Positions 7,370 through 16,385 are shown, numbered from the stretch's first letter. The stretch is 52,543 nucleotides of DNA from Amycolatopsis taiwanensis DSM 45107 (GCF_000519205.1 NZ_JAFB01000037.1:42732-95274), one strand, 5' to 3'. The notes: a model not told the origin generated them from the sequence alone. Program-made: numbers and translations.

Positions 7370-8614
7370 TCACACCGTCCAAAAAGACCGGTCGTCGGCA
7401 TGCCCGCGACGCAGGATCTCCACGACAGCGTCGTGGGTCAGCTCGCGGGGATTGTTCGCGGTCAGCCTGGTTGCCAGCATCGCCTGGTCGGCGACGTAGT
7501 CGAAGTCCTTCGGCTCCAGACCGAGGTCTTTCAGGTTCAGCGGACAACCCAGGGTGTCGAGCAACTCCTCGAGACGACGAATTCCGGCGTGCGCCTGGGC
7601 CTCCAGACTGGCGGAGGCGTCGGCCACCTCCAGGATCTGCCCGATCTCGGCGAATTCCTCGAGCCGGGTAGGCAGGTTGAATCGTGTGACGTACGGCAGC
7701 AGAGCGCCGACACCGAGCCCGTGCGCCGTATGGGTCAGCGCCCCGATCGGGGACTGGATCGCGTGGGCGCCGGCGGTCCCCGCGGTGTTGATCGCCATTC
7801 CGGCGTTGAAGGCCGCGAACATCGTGTCCGAACGTGCCCGCAGATCGGAGGGATCCGCGACGACGCGGGCGAACGAACTGTTCACCAGCGTCAGTCCTGA
7901 CCGGCAGTAGTGATCAGTGAGCAGGTTCTTCCCGACATAGAGGTGCGCGTCGATGTCCTCAGCGGACGGATTCTTCGCCCGGCTGGTAAAGGACTCGACC
8001 AAATGCGTCAGTGCGTCGGCGCCCGTGGCCATGGTCAGGCCGGGTGGACAGGTGAGCGTCAGTTCGGGGTCGATCACGGCGGTCGTCGCCTCGAGGTGAG
8101 GGCTGGCTACGCCGATCTTCATACCCTTGTCCGCGTCGAAGACCACGGCTATGCAGGTCACCTCGGCACCGGTGCCGCCCGTGGTCGGCACCGTGATGAG
8201 CGGGAATCCCGGCCCGTCGACGATGTTCTCGCCGTAGAGCTCCCGGACGTCGCCGCCCCGTGCGAGCAGGATTGCGGTTACCTTGGCGAAGTCCATCACG
8301 CTGCCGCCACCAATGCCGACCACCACGTCGAAACGCTGCCCCGCGAACTGGTTCGCGACGTCGAGCAGGTTTTCCCTCGGCAGGTCGGGTTCCACCTTGC
8401 TGTACACGCTCACCGTGACGCCCCGGCGTTGGATGGAGGCCACGATGTCGGTGAATACCGGGTCGGCGGACATGCGCTCGTCCGTGCACAGCAGCGCGCG
8501 GTCACCGTGCGCTGCGACCAGGGACGGCAGTTGCCTGCGCTGCCCGGGTCCGAAAAGGACGGTAGCCGGCTGGCGGAGCAGGCCGAGCTGGAGTTCGTTG
8601 ACCGTACGGTTCAT
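7370..8614 (-). CDS. iron-containing alcohol dehydrogenase
   Basis: Group III metal-dependent alcohol dehydrogenase, 414 residues. It shows the NAD-binding GGGSVMDFAK (103-111), PTTGGTGAEVT (143-153), and the metal-ligand segments GADALTHLVESF (Asp200, His204) and GAHAIQSPIG to THTAHGLG (His284, His298). In the FucO alignment the extra active-site His after the first ligand is Ser288 here. Related actinobacterial enzymes share the AIQ-P-G pattern. It would oxidise a primary hydroxyl, for example a hydroxy acid released from a lactone, to an aldehyde. It overlaps the aldehyde dehydrogenase by four bases and directly precedes the 3-hydroxyacyl-CoA dehydrogenase gene. Confidence 0.93.
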   Translation of the reverse strand: MNRTVNELQLGLLRQPATVLFGPGQRRQLPSLVAAHGDRALLCTDERMSADPVFTDIVASIQRRGVTVSVYSKVEPDLPRENLLDVANQFAGQRFDVVVGIGGGSVMDFAKVTAILLARGGDVRELYGENIVDGPGFPLITVPTTGGTGAEVTCIAVVFDADKGMKIGVASPHLEATTAVIDPELTLTCPPGLTMATGADALTHLVESFTSRAKNPSAEDIDAHLYVGKNLLTDHYCRSGLTLVNSSFARVVADPSDLRARSDTMFAAFNAGMAINTAGTAGAHAIQSPIGALTHTAHGLGVGALLPYVTRFNLPTRLEEFAEIGQILEVADASASLEAQAHAGIRRLEELLDTLGCPLNLKDLGLEPKDFDYVADQAMLATRLTANNPRELTHDAVVEILRRGHADDRSFWTV

Positions 8615-10101
8615 GCCCCGATCACCTCCGTTTCATCGATCGTGAGGGCGAGATATTTCGGTTCGAGGAATTCGTAGATGCCGTCGTGCCCACCTTCGCG
8701 GCCAAGGCCGGACGCCTTGACACCACCGAACGGCGCGGCGGGGTCCGCCATGATTCCCCGGTTCACGCCGACCATCCCGAAGTCGAGTTTCTCCGCGACT
8801 GCGACCGCGCGGTTGAGGTCGCGGGTGAACACGTAGGCGGCAAGGCCGTAATCGGTGTCGTTGGCGAATTCGACGGCTTCCCGCGTCGATCCAACGGTGT
8901 AGAGCACCGCCAGCGGCGCGAACAACTCCTCACCGCACAAGGCGCGGTTACGCGTGTCCATGCGCACGACGGTCGGCTCGAAGAAGTAACCGGGACCCTC
9001 GACCTGGTTGCCACCGGCGAGAATCGCGCCGCCCTGTTCCCGGAACGCGGCGACCAGTTCGCCGACCCGGTCCCGCTGCCGCTCGCTGATGATCGGCCCG
9101 ACCTCGACACCGTCGGAGAATCCGTTGCCGACCCGCAGTTCGCGGACTTTGGCGACGAATTTCCCGGTGAACTCGTCGGCGATGGCTTCGTGCAGGATTA
9201 TCCGGTTGGCGGCGACGCACGCCTGTCCTGCGTTGCGGAACTTGCACGCCACTGCCTGCTCGACGGCGAGGTCGACGTTGGCGTCGTCGAGCACGACGAA
9301 GGGACCGTCGCCGCCGAGCTCCATGGAGGAGTTCACGATGTTGTGCGCGGCCTTGCCCAACAGGTGACTACCGACTCCGGTGGAGCCGGTGAAGCTGATC
9401 TTGCGCAGCCGCCGGTCGCCCAGCACCGCATCGGAGATCGCCGCGGACGCGGTGGTGTGCAGCAGGTTCACCACGCCGGGCGGGAAACCGGCGTCGTGGA
9501 GCGTCTGCACGAACAGGGCACCGGTGAGTGGGGTTTCCTGTGCGCTCTTCATCACCGCGGTACACCCCGCCGCCAGTGCCGCTCCGGCCTTACGGGCGGA
9601 CATCAGCAGCGGGAAGTTCCATGGCGTGATGAGCAGGCACGGCCCGACCGGCTGGTGGGTGGCGACGACCCGGTAACCGCCGGGGGAGCCGTGCGCGTAG
9701 GTTCCGTGCAGATGGCCGATCTGTTCGGCGTACCACCGGAAAAACCCGGCGGAGAGGTCGAATTCGCCCCGCGACTCGGCGAGCGGCTTCCCGCTTTCCG
9801 CGGTCATGACGGTGGCGAAGTCTTCGGCCCGCTCCATCAGCAGCCGGTGGGCGGAGTGGAAGAGCTCGGCACGCGCGCGGGGAGCCCATGCTGCCCAATC
9901 CTCTTGCGCACGGGCGGCGGCGTCCAGCGCCTCGAGTGCGTGTTCGCCGGTCGCGTCGGCAACCTTAGCGATCGGCTTGTCCTCCGCCGGATCGACAACC
10001 GTGAAGGTCGTTTTCGCCGACCGCCAGCCGCCGTCGATGTACAGGCCTGTCGGCACCTTTCGCCCATGCACGACGGCAGCAGGAGAGTCCGGTGAACTCA
10101 T
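8611..10101 (-). CDS. NAD(P)-dependent aldehyde dehydrogenase (succinate-semialdehyde dehydrogenase-like)
   Basis: Aldehyde dehydrogenase of 496 residues. Visible are PWNFP with Asn161, FTGSTGVGSHL (238-247), the general base in MELGGDGPF (Glu261) and the catalytic Cys295 in NAGQACVAANR. Overall layout resembles GabD-type semialdehyde dehydrogenases, which fits an oxo-acid substrate. The gene has an AAAGGAAC ribosome site and overlaps the iron alcohol dehydrogenase by four bases, so alcohol-to-acid oxidation is coupled at the translational level. The 112-base gap to the SDR upstream is the widest inside the operon. Confidence 0.94.
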   Translation of the reverse strand: MSSPDSPAAVVHGRKVPTGLYIDGGWRSAKTTFTVVDPAEDKPIAKVADATGEHALEALDAAARAQEDWAAWAPRARAELFHSAHRLLMERAEDFATVMTAESGKPLAESRGEFDLSAGFFRWYAEQIGHLHGTYAHGSPGGYRVVATHQPVGPCLLITPWNFPLLMSARKAGAALAAGCTAVMKSAQETPLTGALFVQTLHDAGFPPGVVNLLHTTASAAISDAVLGDRRLRKISFTGSTGVGSHLLGKAAHNIVNSSMELGGDGPFVVLDDANVDLAVEQAVACKFRNAGQACVAANRIILHEAIADEFTGKFVAKVRELRVGNGFSDGVEVGPIISERQRDRVGELVAAFREQGGAILAGGNQVEGPGYFFEPTVVRMDTRNRALCGEELFAPLAVLYTVGSTREAVEFANDTDYGLAAYVFTRDLNRAVAVAEKLDFGMVGVNRGIMADPAAPFGGVKASGLGREGGHDGIYEFLEPKYLALTIDETEVIGA

Positions 10102-10213
10102 CGGGAGATGTTCCTTTCTTGCCTCACACGCCGGCGGGCTTGAACCGCGCTCAGTGCCTCTGGTTGCTTGAGATGCGGTGCCGGTCGCGCGTGTCTTCTG
10201 CGGGCGTGAGGAT

Positions 10214-10987
10214 TCAGCGGGCGGTGTAGCCGCCGTCGATCGGAAGAGTCACGCCGGTGACCCAGCCGGACTCGTCCGAGGCCAGATAGAGAACGCCGTA
10301 GGCGACGTCGTCCGGCCTGCCGAGACGGCGTAGCGACTGGTTGGTGGTCATCATCTCCTCGTAGGCGGGCAGTCCGCCGGGATAAGCGGCCGCGACGCCT
10401 TCGACGAGCGGCGTCAGGACCGTACTTGGGTGGACCGAGTTGACGCGGATGTTGTGCTTGCCGTACATCGCGGCGTCCTGCCGGGTCTGCATCGTCACGG
10501 CACCTTTCGCCACGTGGTAGGGGGTGAATTCGTCGTTGCCGATCAACCCGTAGATCGACGAGAAGTTGACGATGCTGCCCTTCCCATTGGGGATCATGTG
10601 TGGCACCGCGTGTTTGGTGCAGAAGAAGACACCCTTGACGTCGACCGCGAACAGCGCGTCGAATTCCTCCTCGGACACTTCGTGAGTCGGCTTGTCCGGC
10701 CCTATCACTCCGGCGCAGTTGACGAGAACGTCGAGCTTGCCGAAGCGTCCGACGATGTCGGTGAATACCGATTCGATCGCGGCCTCGTCGCTGACGTCCA
10801 GGTGCCAGTATTCGGCTTCGCCGCCGGCCGCAGTGATCTCCGCGATCGCTTCCTTGCCGGCGTCGTCGTTGACATCGGTCAGCGCCACCGTCGCGCCCTC
10901 GCGTGCGAACAGCTCCGCCGTGGCCCGGCCCATGCCGGAGGCGGCACCGGTGATAATGGCGGTCTTGCCCGACAGACGGTCTGCCAT
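10214..10987 (-). CDS. SDR-family oxidoreductase
   Basis: Classical short-chain dehydrogenase, 257 residues. The cofactor motif TGAASGMG is at 13-20, Asp38 in LTDVND suggests NAD preference, NCAGVIG is at about 90-96, and the catalytic set is Ser144, Tyr157 and Lys161. The C-terminus GWVTGVTLPIDGGYTAR is typical. In this operon it is the natural candidate for oxidising a secondary (cyclic) alcohol to the ketone used by the Baeyer-Villiger enzyme 27 bases upstream in the transcript. A second SDR lies divergently at 13847, so the division of labour is unclear. Confidence 0.93.
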   Translation of the reverse strand: MADRLSGKTAIITGAASGMGRATAELFAREGATVALTDVNDDAGKEAIAEITAAGGEAEYWHLDVSDEAAIESVFTDIVGRFGKLDVLVNCAGVIGPDKPTHEVSEEEFDALFAVDVKGVFFCTKHAVPHMIPNGKGSIVNFSSIYGLIGNDEFTPYHVAKGAVTMQTRQDAAMYGKHNIRVNSVHPSTVLTPLVEGVAAAYPGGLPAYEEMMTTNQSLRRLGRPDDVAYGVLYLASDESGWVTGVTLPIDGGYTAR

Positions 10988-11014
10988 CTCCTCCGGCCTC
11001 CTTTCGGGTTGGGG

Positions 11015-12655
11015 TCAGTTGCCAGTGGCCTGCGGGTTCGACTCGGCGCGGAACGAGGAGTACTGATCCTGTTCAGCGTTCCGGCAGAACTCCTGGTAGA
11101 CCTGGCCACCGCCCATGTAGACCTGGAACTCCTTCTGCTTGCCGGGTACGTTGCGGCCGAGGAACCAGGCTCCTGCCTTTTCGCCTTCGGAAGCCATGAC
11201 CGTCGCGCCGCCGGCGCGATGGACCTCCTCGGCCCACTGCTTCTCGGACTCCTCGGTCGCCTCGATCCGCTCGACGTCGTTCCGCCTGGCCCACACCAGC
11301 AGTCGCTGCAACCACTGCGCGCCGAGCTGGATCGGCACCACGAGGTTGGAGTAGGGCGTTTGCGGGCCCAGTGACATGAAGAAGTTCGGGAACCCGTGCA
11401 CGGAGATCCCGAGGTTGCTCCGCAGCCCTTCCTCGGCCCATTTGTCGCGTAGGATTCGCCCGCCGCGGCCGACGATATCGATCGCGGTGAGGGTGCCCGT
11501 CATCGCATCAAAGCCGGTCGCGAAGATGAGGACGTCGAGTTCGTACTCGGTGTCGCCGACCCGCAGGCCGCGCGGCGTGACCTCGGAGATCGGGGTGGAT
11601 TTCACATCGATCAGATGCACGTTCTCGCGGTTGAACGCGTTGTAGTAACCGTGGCCGGTCGGCACGCGCTTGCCGTTGAACGCGTAGTCCTTGGGGCACA
11701 ACAGTTCCGCGGTGTCGGGGTCCCGCACGATCTCGCGGATCTTCGAGCGAATGAACTCGGAGGCGAGTTCGGCGGCCTCGACGTCGCTGGCCAGGTCATT
11801 GAAACACTCGTTGGCGAAGTGGAAACCGCCGTCGTTCCACTTGCTTTCGAAGATCTCCCTGCGCTTTTCGGCGTCGACCTCCAGCGCGCTGTACTCGGCC
11901 GGCTCCATCGCCACGCCGAAGGGGTGGTTGGCTGCCTTTTCATAAATCTCGTCGTAGTGGTCTCGCACGTACTGCATCCACTCGGCCGAGACCTGGTCGT
12001 TGTTGGTCTCGACCACGTAGTTCGGTGTGCGCTGGAAAACGTAGAACTCGCCCGCCTGTTCGGCGACGACGGGAACGACCTGGATGCCCGAGGCGCCGAG
12101 CCCGATGAGCCCGACCCGTTTACCGGAAAGGTCCACACCCGCACGCGGCCATTTCGCGGTGTGGTAACGCTCGCCGGTGAAGGTGTCGATTCCGGGGATG
12201 TCCGGATAGATGGGCTGCGACAGCACGCCCATACCGCTCACCAGATAGGTGGCGGTCAACGTGCGCCCGTCCACCAGGTGCACCGACCAGCGGTTCGTCT
12301 CCTCGTCCCAGACCGCCGAGGAGACCCGGGAATTCAGCATGATGTCCTTGCGCAGATCGAGCCGGTCGGCGACAAAGTTGAGGTAGGCCAGCACCTCCTT
12401 GCCGCTCGGGTACCGCTGGGTCCAGGTCCATTCCTCGCGCACCTCTTTGGAGAAGGAGAACGAGTAGTAGTGGAACTCGCTGTCCGTGCGGACGCCCGGG
12501 TACCGGTTGACCCACCACGTTCCGCCCACTCCGTCGGTCGCTTCGACGATCCGGGTTTCCAACCCGATCTCGCGGAGGTGATGGAGCATCGCCAGGCCGG
12601 AAAAGCCCGCACCGATGACCACGGCGTCGAAAGCGCTCGATTGCTGTTCGGTCAT
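11015..12655 (-). CDS. Baeyer-Villiger flavin monooxygenase
   Basis: Type I Baeyer-Villiger monooxygenase, 546 residues (usual 530-560). The FAD Rossmann motif GAGFSG is at 15-20, GGTWWVNRYPGVRTDSE follows, the family fingerprint FTGERYHTAKWP is at 159-170, and the NADPH-binding GLGASG is at 185-190. The enzyme inserts oxygen beside a ketone to give an ester or lactone. The N-terminal pattern is that of cyclohexanone-monooxygenase relatives, but substrate cannot be fixed. It lies between an esterase and an SDR, so alcohol to ketone to lactone to hydroxy acid can be performed within one operon. Confidence 0.95.
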   Translation of the reverse strand: MTEQQSSAFDAVVIGAGFSGLAMLHHLREIGLETRIVEATDGVGGTWWVNRYPGVRTDSEFHYYSFSFSKEVREEWTWTQRYPSGKEVLAYLNFVADRLDLRKDIMLNSRVSSAVWDEETNRWSVHLVDGRTLTATYLVSGMGVLSQPIYPDIPGIDTFTGERYHTAKWPRAGVDLSGKRVGLIGLGASGIQVVPVVAEQAGEFYVFQRTPNYVVETNNDQVSAEWMQYVRDHYDEIYEKAANHPFGVAMEPAEYSALEVDAEKRREIFESKWNDGGFHFANECFNDLASDVEAAELASEFIRSKIREIVRDPDTAELLCPKDYAFNGKRVPTGHGYYNAFNRENVHLIDVKSTPISEVTPRGLRVGDTEYELDVLIFATGFDAMTGTLTAIDIVGRGGRILRDKWAEEGLRSNLGISVHGFPNFFMSLGPQTPYSNLVVPIQLGAQWLQRLLVWARRNDVERIEATEESEKQWAEEVHRAGGATVMASEGEKAGAWFLGRNVPGKQKEFQVYMGGGQVYQEFCRNAEQDQYSSFRAESNPQATGN

Positions 12656-12691
12656 ATCTTTTCCTCGAATCGAAGTTTGCCTAGGAGATGC

Positions 12692-13606
12692 TCAGTTCTG
12701 GTAACCGGCCGCGCACCAGGCGGCCATCGCGCGAATCTCCTGATCGGCGCGCTCGTGCCGGCCGGCGAGGAACGGGAAGACGTGCTGCTGGCCTTCGCCG
12801 ACGGAGAATGTGACATCGACGCCGCACTTTTGGGCCAGTGCGTGCAGCCGGACGCTGTCGTCGAACAGGGCCTCGACATCACCCGCGGTGATGTAGAGCC
12901 GGGGAAACCCCGTGAGGTCGGCGTAGAGCGGGTTGGCGAACGGGTCGGTCGGCCCGGTTCCGGAACCGGTCAGGTACCGGTCGATGTTCGCCTGGAGTCC
13001 TTCCCTCGCGATGAGGAAATCGGTGTCGTTGTTGGTTTCCAGGGTGGCGCCGTTGTTCTCCATGTTCAGCCACGGCGACATGGTGAGCACCTGACGTGGC
13101 AGTTCCCGGCCCTGGTCCAACAGTCGCAACGTCATCGCGATCGCCAGGTTCCCGCCGGCGCTGTCGCCGACCAGCGTGATGTCGGCCATCCGGTGTCCGC
13201 GGGCCACCAGCGCGCCGATGACGCTCAGCCCATCCTCGATCGCCGCGGGATAGGGATGTTCCGGCGCGAGCCGGAAGTCGACGACGAATGCCTCTACGCC
13301 GCAGGCCTTGGCGAGGTGCCCGGCCAGCTTCCGGTGGCTCGCCGAGGAGCCCAGCGCGAATCCGCCGCCATGCATCAGCACGAGGATCCGCGAACTGTCG
13401 GCGCCCAGCGGGCGCACCTGGATTCCAGGCACACCACCGAATTCGGTGTGGCGGTAGGTCACGTCCTCCGGTTCGGCGGTGGCCCGTTGCCAGTCGTCGA
13501 AGAGGATGCGGAGCAGTTCGGTGGACATGTCTGGATACTTCGACATCTCCACCACCCACTGCGCGTAGATCCGGCCGAGAAGGTCCTGCGGTTCGGGTTT
13601 CGTCAT
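12692..13606 (-). CDS. alpha/beta hydrolase (HSL/GDXG esterase, probable lactone hydrolase)
   Basis: Esterase of the hormone-sensitive-lipase family, 304 residues from the ATG at 13606, which has GGAG ten bases upstream. An in-frame start at 13657 lacks a good site. The oxyanion motif HGGG is at 79-82, the nucleophile Ser149 in GDSAGGN, Asp243 and His275 (QQHVF) complete the likely triad. It is the first gene of the operon and is followed by the Baeyer-Villiger monooxygenase, so hydrolysis of that enzyme's lactone or ester product is the likely job. Monoterpene epsilon-lactone hydrolase belongs to this same family (known), which makes a terpenoid or alicyclic substrate plausible (inference). 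Confidence 0.93.
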   Translation of the reverse strand: MTKPEPQDLLGRIYAQWVVEMSKYPDMSTELLRILFDDWQRATAEPEDVTYRHTEFGGVPGIQVRPLGADSSRILVLMHGGGFALGSSASHRKLAGHLAKACGVEAFVVDFRLAPEHPYPAAIEDGLSVIGALVARGHRMADITLVGDSAGGNLAIAMTLRLLDQGRELPRQVLTMSPWLNMENNGATLETNNDTDFLIAREGLQANIDRYLTGSGTGPTDPFANPLYADLTGFPRLYITAGDVEALFDDSVRLHALAQKCGVDVTFSVGEGQQHVFPFLAGRHERADQEIRAMAAWCAAGYQN

Positions 13607-13715
13607 GGCAAGTAATCTCCCTGACCATCCGTCACGGTCATCGCGGCTGATCGGCACGCGGGTGCCGTCCTGCCGGGCATATGCTCACCTTGATCCGGAA
13701 CCTGGGGAGGATGCG

Positions 13716-13742
13716 AGGGGTGTCGCAGAATGCGACACCCCT
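13716..13742. promoter_or_regulatory. 27-base palindrome between divergent catabolic genes (probable activator site)
   Basis: Left arm AGGGGTGTCGCA (13716-13727), spacer GAA, right arm the exact reverse complement (13731-13742). It sits about 110 bases before the esterase start and 105 before the divergent SDR start, a position suited to a protein that controls both. The core TGTCGCA-N3-TGCGACA resembles the dyads recognised by Fis-type C-terminal helix-turn-helix activators, and such a regulator is encoded 0.8 kb away. No A/T tract follows, so a terminator is unlikely. Confidence 0.7.
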
Positions 13743-13846
13743 TGTCTCAAAGTGACGCACTCGCCGTGCCCGGCAGGCTCCAGACTCGAGTCGAAGCGCG
13801 CATTGCATCACGCCCGGCACGTCCGGTCGTCCCATCAGGAGGAGCC

Positions 13847-14575
13847 ATGCCCCGCTTGTCGGGCAAAGTCGCCATTGTCACCGGGGCCAGCCGAGGCATC
13901 GGCCGGTCAATCGCCGAAGTGTTCGCCCGTGAGGGCGCCACGGTGATCGCGACCAGTCGGGGCAAGGCCGGCGATTACGCCGATGTCCCTGCCCACGTCG
14001 AATACCAGCAACTCGATGTTTCCAACCCGGAGGACTGGACACGAGTCGTCGACGACGCCGTTGCCAGTCACGGAAGTATCGACGCGTTGGTGAACAACGC
14101 CGGGATCATCACCTACGAGCCCGCCCATGAACTTGGTATCGACGACTGGAACCGCGTCGTCGCGGTCAACCAGACGGGAACGTGGCTGGGCATGCGTACC
14201 GTGATCCCGCGGATGCTGGCGCAAGGAGGCGGTTCCATCGTCAATGTCTCGTCGATCTGGGGATCGGCCGCGGTGGCGGGTGCGCACGCGTATCACGCGA
14301 CCAAGGGCGCGGTGCGGACCATGTCGAAGAACGTGGCGATCACGCACGCCCGGGATGGTATCCGCGTCAATTCGCTGCATCCTGGTTTTATCGCCACGCC
14401 GCTTACCGACGCGCAAGACGCCGACGTGAACGCGTATGTGGTGAGTCAGACGCCGATGGGCAGGCCGGGCACGTCCGAGGAAATCGCTTACGGCGCCGTG
14501 TATCTGGCCAGCGACGAGTCGAGTTTCATGACGGGTGCGGAACTCGTCATCGATGGCGGCTACCTCGCCCAGTGA
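13847..14575 (+). CDS. SDR-family oxidoreductase
   Basis: Short-chain dehydrogenase of 242 residues. The ATG at 13847 follows CAGGAGGAG and is preferred to an upstream in-frame ATG at 13730 that lies in the palindrome. The cofactor loop TGASRGIG is at 12-19, NNAGI at 83-87, and the catalytic set is Ser136, Tyr149 and Lys153. It is transcribed away from the esterase/monooxygenase operon and shares its control region, so it probably oxidises or reduces a substrate of the same pathway. Its end is ten bases from the end of the convergent regulator gene. Confidence 0.93.
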   Translation: MPRLSGKVAIVTGASRGIGRSIAEVFAREGATVIATSRGKAGDYADVPAHVEYQQLDVSNPEDWTRVVDDAVASHGSIDALVNNAGIITYEPAHELGIDDWNRVVAVNQTGTWLGMRTVIPRMLAQGGGSIVNVSSIWGSAAVAGAHAYHATKGAVRTMSKNVAITHARDGIRVNSLHPGFIATPLTDAQDADVNAYVVSQTPMGRPGTSEEIAYGAVYLASDESSFMTGAELVIDGGYLAQ

Positions 14576-14585
14576 GGGCCGGCGC

Positions 14586-16325
14586 TTATAGCGTGAGGCG
14601 GTAGGTCTTCATCTTGCGGTAGATGGTCGCTCGCGAAATACCGAGTATCTTCGCCGCTTGCGCCCTGTTTCCGCCGGCTTCCTGCAACGCCTGGCGGATC
14701 GCACGCAGTTCGACCTGCTCGATCAACGGCAACGCGGGGTCCTCGCTCCGCAAGGAGGCGGGCAGGTCGCCGACCTCGACCGGGCCGATCTTGCCGGCGC
14801 TGGCCAGCCGCTGGACCACGGACCGCAACTCGACGAGGTTGCCTGGCCAACGGTGCGCACGCAGCACTCGCAGCGCGGCTTCGCTCAGCGTGAGCCGGGC
14901 GGCCGGCGCCGCGGTCCGGGCGAAGGCGTTCCACAGTTCGGGAAGGTCGGCCACGCGGTCGCGCAGCGGCGGGATCCAGATGACGCGGTCGCCGCCGAGT
15001 CGCACCGCGAGATCCTCCGCCTCCCGTTTGTCCGCGGTGGACAGTGTGACGAGCGGCGTGGTGGTGGCCGCGGTTTCGAGCACCGACCGCAGCCCGGCCA
15101 GGGTGGCCCGGTCCAGCGTTTCCGCCGCCCGCACGCAGACTACTTCGTCCGACGAGATGATGGCCGCGACTTTTCGCAGCCAGTCGCGCGAGCCGATGAC
15201 GTGGCTCTCCGCGGAGTCGAGCACCGAATGCCCGGCCGGGTAGCGACCGGGCATGGACGGCGTGCCCAGGGCCACGGACAGCTTGCCCGTGCCCGGTTCG
15301 CCCGCGAGGACCACCGGCGACCACCGCTCGGCTCGCGCACGGGCCACCTCGCGCAGGGCGGCCAGCCAGTCCGGACTGCGTCCGGCCAGCACCGATGCCG
15401 GCCGGGCCGGTCCGGTGGCGCGGGTGCCCGATCCCGTATGGGCAGGGATCGGTCCGGACCGGATGACCACGAGGTGATTGCCCGGTTCCGCGGAGTTCAC
15501 CTCGAGGGTGAGGTTCGGCGTCCGGATCAGGCGGGTTCCGTCTTTGCCCGGGCTGATGTCGCGGCAGACCTCCTGTATTTCCGCGATGCGTTCCGGGCCG
15601 AGCCTGCTGGCCTGCGCATTTTGCATGACCAGCCCCCGCGGTCCCAGTACGACCACCGGATCGGTGTGTGAACTCGCCATGGTCACGAACGTCTCCAGCG
15701 CGCGCCGCGACGCTGGACGCTCAACTTCGAGCACCTGGTGCTGGAGCTGCGCGCTGACGGTCCGGAGCAACGGAGGGAGCAGTTCGGGGCGAGGCGCGAT
15801 CTCGCAAGAAAGGGTTATGGCGCCGAGTATCCGCCCGGTGACCGGATGTCGCACCGGCGCTCCGGTACACATGGCGCCGCGATAGAAGTCGGCGAAGTGT
15901 TCGGGTCCGCGAACCTGGACGAGGTGGCCGGTCGCGAGTGCTGTGCCCACCCCGTTCGTGCCGACCGTCTCCTCGGACAGGACCGCGCCCCGCAGCGTGC
16001 CGACACTCTCCAGATGGCGTTCCGCCGTGCTGTCGGCCGACCAGCATTCCAGGATCCGGCCGCTGGGGTCGGACAGCAGCAGGCCGAGACCAGTGTCGCC
16101 CAGCGTCTCCGTGAACCGTTGCAGCGGCGCCCGGAACATCTCCAGTAACCGGGCGTCGAGCAGGTCTTCGGCAACGCATGGCACGTCCCGGACGTTGGCC
16201 GGGGTACCTAGCGCTGCGTGGCTGCGCCGCCACGAGCTTACGAGTTCCGCGGACGGTGTCGACGTCGGTTCTGTGGCGAGCAGGCATGCGGCCTTCGCTT
16301 CCTCGATCCGGGCACTGTCTAGCAC
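14586..16325 (-). CDS. GAF/Fis-type transcriptional activator with degenerate AAA+ domain
   Basis: Regulator of the AcoR/MimR type, 579 residues from a GTG at 16325 preceded by AAAGGAG; longer frames to 16427 are open. Residues about 55-200 form the GAF sensor region (GLLLSDPSGRILECW, then EETVGTNGVGTALATG). The central part keeps a Walker A loop GEPGTGK (342-348) but shows no GAFTGA loop, the element that contacts sigma-54. The C-terminus carries a Fis helix-turn-helix (GNRAQAAKILGISRATIYRKM). Actinobacteria lack sigma-54, so activation must work with another sigma factor. It likely binds the palindrome at 13716-13742 and senses a pathway intermediate. Confidence 0.88.
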   Translation of the reverse strand: MLDSARIEEAKAACLLATEPTSTPSAELVSSWRRSHAALGTPANVRDVPCVAEDLLDARLLEMFRAPLQRFTETLGDTGLGLLLSDPSGRILECWSADSTAERHLESVGTLRGAVLSEETVGTNGVGTALATGHLVQVRGPEHFADFYRGAMCTGAPVRHPVTGRILGAITLSCEIAPRPELLPPLLRTVSAQLQHQVLEVERPASRRALETFVTMASSHTDPVVVLGPRGLVMQNAQASRLGPERIAEIQEVCRDISPGKDGTRLIRTPNLTLEVNSAEPGNHLVVIRSGPIPAHTGSGTRATGPARPASVLAGRSPDWLAALREVARARAERWSPVVLAGEPGTGKLSVALGTPSMPGRYPAGHSVLDSAESHVIGSRDWLRKVAAIISSDEVVCVRAAETLDRATLAGLRSVLETAATTTPLVTLSTADKREAEDLAVRLGGDRVIWIPPLRDRVADLPELWNAFARTAAPAARLTLSEAALRVLRAHRWPGNLVELRSVVQRLASAGKIGPVEVGDLPASLRSEDPALPLIEQVELRAIRQALQEAGGNRAQAAKILGISRATIYRKMKTYRLTL

Positions 16326-16371
16326 CAGAACTCCTTTGGTCCGGCCGACGGTATGAGGAGACTGTCCAGCC

Positions 16372-16385
16372 GTGACAAGTGTCAC
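16372..16385. promoter_or_regulatory. GTGACA/TGTCAC dyad upstream of the Fis-type regulator
   Basis: A 6-base inverted repeat (GTGACA, two-base spacer, TGTCAC) lies 47 bases before the regulator start and 79 bases before the GntR start. It shares the TGT-CA halves of the larger palindrome at 13716 but not its full core. It may be an autoregulatory site; chance occurrence is possible. Confidence 0.35.

Noticed and set aside
11615..13615. 666-codon plus-strand frame opposite the monooxygenase and esterase
   Set aside because: A shadow of two genes with complete motif sets on the other strand.
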